Assembly: GCA_003230195.1 (NCBI GenBank)
Contig: QIHH01000219.1
Location: forward strand, 1 to 5,329
Length of the DNA stretch: 5,329 bases
Direction: 5' to 3'
Source: Gammaproteobacteria bacterium
GTDB lineage: Bacteria; Pseudomonadota; Gammaproteobacteria; SZUA-140
The translations under genes and the position numbers were made by a program. The notes under the pieces were generated by a model. It searched no databases, was not told where the DNA came from, and saw only the letters and a list, made by a program, of their open reading frames with translations. Numbering within the stretch: position 1 is the stretch's first letter; every line of letters begins with the position of its first letter. This document shows positions 1 to 4,541 of the stretch, piece after piece.

Positions 1-204
1 CATGTGGCGTATGTCATCGCCCGCTTGGTAGGGGCGCACATCATGCAGTTCCATACCGTGGCCACGGTGTAGTGAATTAAATGCGCCTGCGTACGGGGTG
101 TCGAGAGGTTGCATCTGGTGCTGGCGACGTTGCAATACACGCTGCTGTAACTGTTCTAGCTCGGCAGTGGATAGCAGCGCTTGCTGTTGGGCATGGTCGT
201 ACAT
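1..204 (-). CDS. DUF58 domain protein, N-terminal 68 residues (cut by window edge)
   Basis: The minus strand reads open from an ATG at 204 to base 1, giving 68 residues; the rest lies outside the window (family members are usually about 300 residues). A Gln-rich, helix-prone N-terminus (residues 5-32) leads into the family's conserved start: Gly40 and Phe42, then RGHGMELHDVRPYQAGDDIR at 47-66, matching the usual pattern of a Gly-x-Gly-x-Glu segment followed by an Arg-x-Tyr...GDD-x-R segment before an Asp-Trp pair (Met68 is the last residue visible). DUF58 proteins have no established enzyme activity; they are nearly always encoded beside MoxR ATPases and are thought to act with them in envelope or protein-complex assembly. 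The start lies 8 nt after the stop of the MoxR gene with no clear Shine-Dalgarno, so translation is probably coupled to that gene. Family call is firm; function is unknown. Confidence 0.88.
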   Translation of the reverse strand, partial: MYDHAQQQALLSTAELEQLQQRVLQRRQHQMQPLDTPYAGAFNSLHRGHGMELHDVRPYQAGDDIRHM

Positions 205-212
205 TGTGTGGG

Positions 213-1160
213 TTAAGGAATGGGTACAACATCGGTGATGCGATTAATCAGCTGGCGGCTATCGACCCCTTCTGCACGTGCAGTGAAGCTTAATGCGATG
301 CGGTGATTGAGCACATCGTGCGCCAGTTCAATGATATCGCCTGGCTCGACAAAGTCACGCCCATTTAAATAGGCGCGTGCGCGGCTGGTCTGTGCCAGCG
401 CGAGGGTGGCGCGCGGTGATGCGCCACGTGCCAGCAGCGGTGTCAATGATGAATCCCACGGTGATGGGTCACGTGTCGCCCCCACCAAGGTGACGATATA
501 GCGCTCCAGCATTTCGTCAATGTATATTTTATTGACTTCTGTGCGCGCAGCCGCAATCTGTGCCGCACTCAGCACTGCCGCGCTATTTTTAGTACTGTTT
601 GGCTGGTGCGCGCGTCGTAGAATCTCCAGTTCTTCCTCGGCGTTTGGGTAACCGATGTGTGTCTTCATGATGAAACGGTCAAGCTGCGCCTCCGGCAGTG
701 GGTAGGTGCCCTCCTGGTCGATCGAGTTCTGGGTGGCGATCACCATAAAAATATCGGGTAATGGGCGTGTCACGCCGCCAACGGTGACCTGGCGTTCCTG
801 CATCGCCTCTAGTAGTGCTGATTGCACCTTGGGTGGCGCGCGATTAATTTCGTCGGCAAGGATAATTTCATTGAAGACAGGCCCGGCGATAAACTGGAAG
901 TGACCATCTTGCGGCACAAAGATATCTGAGCCGGTAATGTCGCCGGGAATCAGGTCGGGCGTAAACTGAATGCGTTGAAAAGGCATCGCCATGCCGCTGG
1001 CAAGTTGATGTACGGCGGTAGTTTTGGCTAGTCCTGGCAATCCTTCGAGCAGGATGTGGCCGTCTGCCAGTACGCCGGTTAACAGCCGCTCGATCAAGGT
1101 GGTTTGACCAACAATCCTAGTTTCAATGTGCGCTTTAAGCGCATTAAAGTCATTTTTCAT
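213..1160 (-). CDS. MoxR-family AAA+ ATPase
   Basis: This is a complete 315-residue protein, normal length for MoxR ATPases, which act as chaperone-like ATPases that mature or activate protein complexes, commonly with VWA-domain partners. Motifs in order: Walker A GLPGLAKT (40-47), Walker B IILADE (99-104) followed by INRAPPK (105-111), sensor 1 around ATQNSIDQEGTYPLPE (142-157, Asn145), the arginine-finger segment EAQLDRF (157-163), and sensor 2 GASPRA (245-250, Arg249). The long Q-E-G-T-Y-P-L-P-E-A-Q-L-D-R-F stretch is diagnostic of MoxR rather than other AAA+ proteins. All catalytic residues are present. No Shine-Dalgarno is visible before the ATG; the upstream bases are AATCCTGCTGTT. The next in-frame Met is at 57, inside the ATPase core, so this start is the only good one. 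It is followed by a DUF58 gene 8 nt downstream, forming an operon. The actual client is not shown by this window. Confidence 0.95.
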   Translation of the reverse strand: MKNDFNALKAHIETRIVGQTTLIERLLTGVLADGHILLEGLPGLAKTTAVHQLASGMAMPFQRIQFTPDLIPGDITGSDIFVPQDGHFQFIAGPVFNEIILADEINRAPPKVQSALLEAMQERQVTVGGVTRPLPDIFMVIATQNSIDQEGTYPLPEAQLDRFIMKTHIGYPNAEEELEILRRAHQPNSTKNSAAVLSAAQIAAARTEVNKIYIDEMLERYIVTLVGATRDPSPWDSSLTPLLARGASPRATLALAQTSRARAYLNGRDFVEPGDIIELAHDVLNHRIALSFTARAEGVDSRQLINRITDVVPIP

Positions 1161-1169
1161 AACAGCAGG

Positions 1170-1175
1170 ATTCTA
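1170..1175 (-). promoter_or_regulatory. Candidate -10 box for the MoxR/DUF58 operon
   Basis: On the minus strand the hexamer TAGAAT (5 of 6 to TATAAT) lies 9 nt before the MoxR ATG. No good -35 is present: CTGTAA at 17 bp spacing matches 3 of 6. Transcription would begin near 1163, leaving only a few nucleotides before the start codon, which fits the absence of a Shine-Dalgarno but is unproven. Confidence 0.25.
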
Positions 1176-1541
1176 GACTATTTTCAGGAACTTTACAGGT
1201 GACTCGCTGTTGGGCTTGCATTTAGCCGTATAGAATCGAAAAAAGGAGTGGTTTTCATGGTGTAAAAATGAACTATTCGTATGAATTCACAGCTTCTAAT
1301 CGTATTTTTCAGGTCAGTTATCGGTTGGGTGCAATGTCAGAAGGAAGATCGTATAATCAGCGGGCTTTGCATTTTTTGAGTAATGAAATTGGCGCAATGC
1401 AATGTAGGGGAGTAGTGGTTTTACAGCTTGTTTGAGTCCATCTTACATATTATGTGCTGTTGAAGGTCTTATCTAAGGGGAATTAAAGATGTAATGTGGC
1501 ATGGTTTTTCCATTTGCCTGCTTCAGATATAGACGCTGGTT

Positions 1542-1576
1542 TTGATGTGCCTTCGCTTTGTTGATGTGCTTTCGCT
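1542..1576. repeat. Two-copy 16-bp direct repeat, 19-bp period
   Basis: TTGATGTGCCTTCGCT (1542-1557) is repeated as TTGATGTGCTTTCGCT (1561-1576), differing at one base, with TTG between the copies. The exact 19-bp offset suggests a small tandem duplication. It lies about 100 bp upstream of the likely ccmA -10 box. Function is not known; each copy begins with TTGAT, a half-site shared with FNR/ANR-type boxes, but no matching second half-site follows either one. Confidence 0.8.
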
Positions 1577-1676
1577 ATTCGTCCCAACGTGAACAGTAAG
1601 AATATCCCATTGAAAATAGGGGTTTTAGGGCTTTTTTGATTTTTTTCAGGGGTCGGGTTTTTTGGCTGCATTTATG

Positions 1677-1682
1677 TATAAT
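1677..1682 (+). promoter_or_regulatory. Candidate -10 box of the ccm operon promoter
   Basis: A perfect TATAAT sits 38 nt before the first base of the ccmA ATG (1720), which would give a transcript starting near 1689 and a leader of about 30 nt. TG directly precedes the hexamer, one base off the extended -10 arrangement. No good -35 is found at 16-18 bp spacing (TCGGGT at 1653-1658 is poor), so the promoter may be weak or need an activator. It is the best plus-strand promoter candidate near ccmA. Confidence 0.5.
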
Positions 1683-1719
1683 CGACGCTCTTTTGGGTTA
1701 AGAAGCGGGGTTCATCGCG

Positions 1720-2409
1720 ATGGATAAGGCCTTGCTTGAAATTAACGAACTTGAGTGTGTGAGAGGTGATAAACAGCTCTTTAGCGACCTCTCTTTTTCG
1801 CTGCAGGCCGGTTCGTTGTTGCATGTGCATGGTCCGAACGGCAGTGGCAAAACGACCCTGCTACGTGCTATTGCAGGGCTGGTATTGCCGGAAAATGGTG
1901 AAATTTGCTGGAATGGTGAGACAACAGGGAAGCAGAAAGATGATTTTAATCGTGAACTGCTCTATTTAGGGCACCATTACGGGTTAAAATTTGAATTGAC
2001 CGGTTATGAGAATTTGAAGGTGTTTGCCAATCTGAGTGGTGCTGATATTAATGAACATGAGGTGGAAGCGGCCTTGACGAAATTTGGACTGGCGCATTGT
2101 GTGGAGCTGCCAGTAAAGGTGTTATCGCAGGGGCAGAAGCGACGCGTTGCGCTGGCGCGCTTGTTATTGCAGCGCTCGAAGCTGTGGATATTGGATGAGC
2201 CCTTTGTGGCATTGGATGCAGCGGCAGTCGAGTTGTTGCTTGGGGTGATTAAGGCGCATGTTGCCGATGGTGGGATGGTGATTTTGACCACTCATCAGGA
2301 GGTGGCGATCGATGCGGGGCAGTTGCAGCATCTGCATCTTGGCCAGCAGCCTCTTGATCGGCAACAGGCTGGTTCGATGCCATCAGCTTCGGTAACGGAG
2401 CCGCACTGA
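1720..2409 (+). CDS. ccmA: Haem-export ABC transporter ATPase CcmA
   Basis: This is the ATP-binding subunit of the CcmAB complex, a cytoplasmic peripheral protein whose ATP hydrolysis is needed to free haem-loaded CcmE from CcmC/D during System I cytochrome c maturation. Residues run: Walker A GPNGSGKT (38-45), the CcmA-type LLYLGHHYGLK segment (80-90) in place of a standard Q-loop, the ABC signature LSQGQ (135-139), Walker B LWILDE (155-160), D-loop ALD (164-166) and the switch His192 in TTHQE. All catalytic residues are intact. At 229 residues it is about 20 longer than the E. coli protein, because of a C-terminal tail (roughly 209-229). The ATG follows a purine-rich AGAAGCGGGG (1701-1710), a modest ribosome site. 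Its TGA overlaps the ccmB ATG by one base, so the two subunits are translationally coupled. First gene of the operon. Confidence 0.97.
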   Translation: MDKALLEINELECVRGDKQLFSDLSFSLQAGSLLHVHGPNGSGKTTLLRAIAGLVLPENGEICWNGETTGKQKDDFNRELLYLGHHYGLKFELTGYENLKVFANLSGADINEHEVEAALTKFGLAHCVELPVKVLSQGQKRRVALARLLLQRSKLWILDEPFVALDAAAVELLLGVIKAHVADGGMVILTTHQEVAIDAGQLQHLHLGQQPLDRQQAGSMPSASVTEPH

Positions 2410-3077
2410 TGTTGTCGACAGTGAAATGCATGGTGATGCGTGACCTGACGCTGGCAATGCGCCATCGTTCAGATGTGTTGACCACGGTGTTCTTTTTTAT
2501 CATCGTGGTGAGTCTCTTCCCACTAGGGGTGGGGCCAGATGCTGCGCTGTTAAAAGAGATGGCGGCAGGTGTGGTGTGGGTTGCAGCACTGCTCGCGTCG
2601 ATGTTGTCGTTAACGCGTCTGTTTGCGGATGACTATAACGATGGCACGCTGGAGCAGTTGATGATGGTGCCGCAGCCACTGTCGTTGATTGTGCTGGGTA
2701 AGGTATTGGCACACTGGATTATTTCTGGTCTGCCGTTGGTGTTGATGTCGCCGCTGTTGGGGCTGCAGTTTGGGCTTGAAGGCGACGAGTTGATTATGTT
2801 GATGGTGACCTTGTTGATCGGGACGCCCGTGTTAAGTTTATTAGGCGCGATTGGTGCGGCGTTGACCTTGGGATTGCGGGGCGGTGGCGTGCTGGTTTCG
2901 TTGTTGGTGTTACCGCTTTATATTCCGGTACTGATTTTTGGTGCCGGTGCGGTCACTGCGAGTGCCGCAGGAATGGGTGCGGATGGCCACCTGTCGTTAA
3001 TGGGTGCAATATTGTTACTGGCGCTAGTGCTTGCGCCGTGGGCCTCAGCGGCAGCGCTCAGGATTTCGGTGGAATAG
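2409..3077 (+). CDS. ccmB: Haem exporter membrane protein CcmB
   Basis: This is the membrane subunit that pairs with CcmA in the inner membrane. At 222 residues it matches the family (about 220). The cytoplasmic N-terminus holds RDLTLAMR (11-18), followed by about six hydrophobic segments near 22-42, 50-70, 96-119, 126-150, 156-180 and 193-215. Between the second and third lies FADDYNDGTLEQL (72-84), the conserved cytoplasmic loop of CcmB, which resembles the coupling segment that contacts the ATPase. The start ATG overlaps the ccmA stop (TGATG) and has CGGAG at 2396-2400, 8 nt upstream. Leucine is encoded very often by TTG. It is known from the family that CcmAB is needed for CcmE release; direct haem transport by it has not been established. 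Nothing is missing. Confidence 0.96.
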   Translation: MLSTVKCMVMRDLTLAMRHRSDVLTTVFFFIIVVSLFPLGVGPDAALLKEMAAGVVWVAALLASMLSLTRLFADDYNDGTLEQLMMVPQPLSLIVLGKVLAHWIISGLPLVLMSPLLGLQFGLEGDELIMLMVTLLIGTPVLSLLGAIGAALTLGLRGGGVLVSLLVLPLYIPVLIFGAGAVTASAAGMGADGHLSLMGAILLLALVLAPWASAAALRISVE

Positions 3078-3088
3078 CTTTTTATTAA

Positions 3089-3098
3089 GCGCTAGCGC
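3089..3098. other. 10-bp palindrome in the ccmB-ccmC gap
   Basis: GCGCTAGCGC is a perfect palindrome in the middle of the 47-nt gap between ccmB and ccmC, the only real gap in the operon. As RNA it could form only a short stem (AAGCG with CGC and TT around one bulged C, loop CTAG), and the following sequence TTTAAAAATA is not a clean U tract, so it is not a convincing terminator. Confidence 0.5.
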
Positions 3099-3124
3099 CT
3101 TTAAAAATAGAGAAGATAAGCATT

Positions 3125-3874
3125 GTGTTTAACTTGTTTAAATATTCATCACCAGCAAGCTTCTATCCGTTAGCGGGACGCCTTGCTGTGGGATTCGGAA
3201 TTGCCTCGGTAATTCTATTAGTGATTGGGCTCTATATGAGCTTTTTTGTCGCGCCAACGGATTACAAGCAGGGCGAAGGGTATCGCATCATGTTTATCCA
3301 TGTGCCAGCGGCGTGGATGTCGATGTGGATCTATGTGGTGATGGCTTGTTTCGCGGCAGCAGGCATGATCTGGAATACCCGCCTCTCATCCATGATGGCC
3401 TCTTCACTTGCGCCGACCGGGGCGATGTTTACCTTTGTTGCGCTGTGGACTGGTGCACTGTGGGGCAAGCCGATGTGGGGTGCTTGGTGGGTATGGGATG
3501 CGCGCCTGACCTCTGAGCTGATTTTACTCTTTCTTTATGTTGGTTTTATGGCGCTGGAATCGGCGATCGATGATCCGCGTCGCGCTGCGCGTGCCAGTGG
3601 TCTACTGGCGCTCGTCGGCGTGATCAATGTGCCAATCATTTATTACTCGGTACAGTGGTGGAACACGTTACACCAAGGTAGCTCGATTAAAGTGGTCGAT
3701 GGTGGTATTGAGGCTAGTATGTCAGAAATCATGCTCTGGACTTTGTTGGTGATGACCTTCGCTTGCTGGTTTTACGCGGTTGCCGTTTCACTGTCTCGTG
3801 TGCGCAGCACTATTCTGGAAAGAGAATCAGACGCCGTGTGGGTGAAAGCGTTATTGAAGGAGAGGAAGGCATGA
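3125..3874 (+). CDS. ccmC: Haem handling protein CcmC
   Basis: This inner-membrane protein holds haem at its periplasmic face and, with CcmD, hands it to CcmE. The 249 residues agree with the family (E. coli about 245). The tryptophan-rich WWD motif WGKPMWGAWWVWD (113-125) marks it as a member of the haem-handling protein family, and the two conserved axial ligands are present as His59 (in FIHVPAAW, 57-64) and His183 (in WWNTLHQGSS, 178-187). Six hydrophobic spans are apparent, near 20-42, 64-83, 94-112, 129-147, 158-176 and 203-224. The start is a GTG: no in-frame ATG precedes it, GAGAAG (3110-3115) stands 9 nt upstream, and the next Met (38) would remove the first membrane helix. The TGA overlaps the ccmD ATG by 4 nt. 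Fully intact. Confidence 0.97.
   Translation: MFNLFKYSSPASFYPLAGRLAVGFGIASVILLVIGLYMSFFVAPTDYKQGEGYRIMFIHVPAAWMSMWIYVVMACFAAAGMIWNTRLSSMMASSLAPTGAMFTFVALWTGALWGKPMWGAWWVWDARLTSELILLFLYVGFMALESAIDDPRRAARASGLLALVGVINVPIIYYSVQWWNTLHQGSSIKVVDGGIEASMSEIMLWTLLVMTFACWFYAVAVSLSRVRSTILERESDAVWVKALLKERKA
3857..3862 (+). promoter_or_regulatory. Ribosome binding site that fixes the ccmD start
   Basis: AAGGAG lies 8 nt before the ATG at 3871, the best Shine-Dalgarno in the operon. It decides between the short CcmD (56 residues) and a longer in-frame reading that begins at 3763 inside ccmC. Confidence 0.8.
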
Positions 3875-4041
3875 GCGAATGGTTTGCCATGGGTGGCCAT
3901 GGCCTATACATCTGGGGCTCATATTTTGTGACTGCCCTGTTTATGGTCGTTGAAGTGGTTCTGGTGATGCGCCGCAGACGTAGTGTGGTGCAGCGACTGG
4001 GACGTATGATTCGTATGAAAGATTCAGAGGTATCAGGATGA
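3871..4041 (+). CDS. ccmD: Haem exporter adaptor CcmD
   Basis: This small inner-membrane protein stabilises the CcmC-haem-CcmE complex and is needed for release of haem-loaded CcmE. The protein has 56 residues: FAMGGHGLYIWGSY (5-18) is the conserved CcmD signature, followed by one membrane helix (about 16-33), then a basic cytoplasmic tail beginning RRRR (34-37), consistent with a periplasmic N-terminus. It is slightly shorter than E. coli CcmD (69), which is normal because the tail varies. A longer in-frame reading from 3763 exists but lies inside ccmC; the ATGA overlap with ccmC and the strong AAGGAG 8 nt upstream favour 3871. It overlaps ccmE by 4 nt (ATGA, 4038-4041). Confidence 0.94.
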   Translation: MSEWFAMGGHGLYIWGSYFVTALFMVVEVVLVMRRRRSVVQRLGRMIRMKDSEVSG

Positions 4042-4541
4042 AGTCTAGACATAAGCGTATGGTGTTTATTGCTGTTGGTCTGGCCGCATTAGCAGGCGCG
4101 GTTGGACTGATCATGAATGCATTGAATAGCAATATTAACCATTTTTTTAGCCCAACTGAGGTGCAGGCCGATGCAGCGCCGAAAGACCGTTCATTTCGTC
4201 TCGGTGGTCTGGTGGAAGTGGGTAGTATCAAGCGTGAGGATGATGGCCTGACGGTGCATTTTCGTGTGACCGATAATGCTGAAGTGGTGCCGGTGATTTA
4301 CACCGGTATTTTGCCCGACCTGTTTCGTGAAGGTGAGGGGGTTGTGGCGCAGGGCAATATTACCAGTGACGGCGTCTTTATGGCCGATGAGGTGCTTGCC
4401 AAGCATGATGAGACCTATATGCCACCCGAAGTTGCCGATGCACTTGCAAAGGCTGAGTTAGCAAAAGCAGAAGCAAAAGCGGCTGAGACGACAGGTGCAG
4501 CAAATATTCAAACACCAGTTAAGATTCAAGAGGGAATATAG
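4038..4541 (+). CDS. ccmE: Periplasmic haem chaperone CcmE
   Basis: CcmE receives haem from CcmC/D, binds it covalently through a histidine, and carries it to CcmF/H for attachment to apocytochrome c. Its 167 residues begin with a basic stretch and one uncleaved membrane anchor (about 8-28), followed by a periplasmic beta-barrel (OB-fold) domain (about 48-120). The haem-attachment motif is intact: His123 in LAKHDETYMPPE (120-131), with Tyr127 as the expected axial ligand (His130 and Tyr134 in E. coli). RLGGLVEVGS (54-63) and DLFREGEGVVAQG (94-106) are further conserved family segments. The C-terminal tail (135-150) is an Ala-Lys-Glu repeat likely to be helical or flexible, typical of the variable end of CcmE. 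AGAGG (4026-4030) lies 7 nt before the ATG. It overlaps ccmD by 4 nt and abuts ccmF. Confidence 0.97.
   Translation: MKSRHKRMVFIAVGLAALAGAVGLIMNALNSNINHFFSPTEVQADAAPKDRSFRLGGLVEVGSIKREDDGLTVHFRVTDNAEVVPVIYTGILPDLFREGEGVVAQGNITSDGVFMADEVLAKHDETYMPPEVADALAKAELAKAEAKAAETTGAANIQTPVKIQEGI

Larger units (their letters stand above)
1161..1719. other. Divergent intergenic region between the MoxR gene and ccmA
   Basis: This region of about 560 bp is visibly AT-richer (35-40% GC in the stretches counted) than the genes on either side. It must hold the minus-strand promoter for the MoxR/DUF58 genes and the plus-strand promoter for the ccm operon. I see no convincing protein gene: the longest open frames are a 55-codon frame at 1268-1435 on the plus strand and a 62-codon frame at 1483-1671 on the minus strand, and neither has a properly placed ribosome binding site. 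No tRNA-like cloverleaf or strong terminator hairpin was found. A weak hairpin (CCCATT 1606-1611 with AATAGGG 1615-1621, one bulged A) is followed by interrupted T runs, but it has no obvious gene to terminate. Smaller elements are listed separately. Confidence 0.7.

Noticed and set aside
81..293. 70-residue plus-strand open frame across the DUF58/MoxR junction
   Set aside because: It is antisense to two conserved genes with clear family motifs and has no recognisable domain.
1352..1357. Second TATAAT in the intergenic region as a ccm promoter
   Set aside because: It is a perfect hexamer, but no -35 at 16-18 bp is acceptable (GGTGCA at 18 bp is poor; TTGGGT is 21 bp away), and it lies over 360 bp from ccmA, whereas the TATAAT at 1677 is well placed.
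1606..1640. Possible rho-independent terminator (CCCATT...AATAGGG then T runs)
   Set aside because: The stem is short with a bulge, the T tract is interrupted by AGGGC and does not follow the stem directly, and no gene ends upstream on that strand.
1483..1671. 62-residue open frame on the minus strand in the intergenic region
   Set aside because: No Shine-Dalgarno before its ATG, it lies across the direct repeat and the T/G-run block immediately beside the ccmA -10 box, its composition (Lys/Pro/Asn start) mirrors the G/T runs, and no domain is recognisable.
2004..2712. Several open frames on the minus strand opposite ccmA and ccmB
   Set aside because: They mirror strongly conserved genes, have low-complexity Ser/Thr/Pro/His-rich composition and no ribosome sites; they are shadows.
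3763..3870. In-frame N-terminal extension of ccmD
   Set aside because: It lies wholly inside ccmC in another frame; the CcmD signature begins just after the ATG at 3871, which has a strong ribosome site and the typical ATGA overlap.
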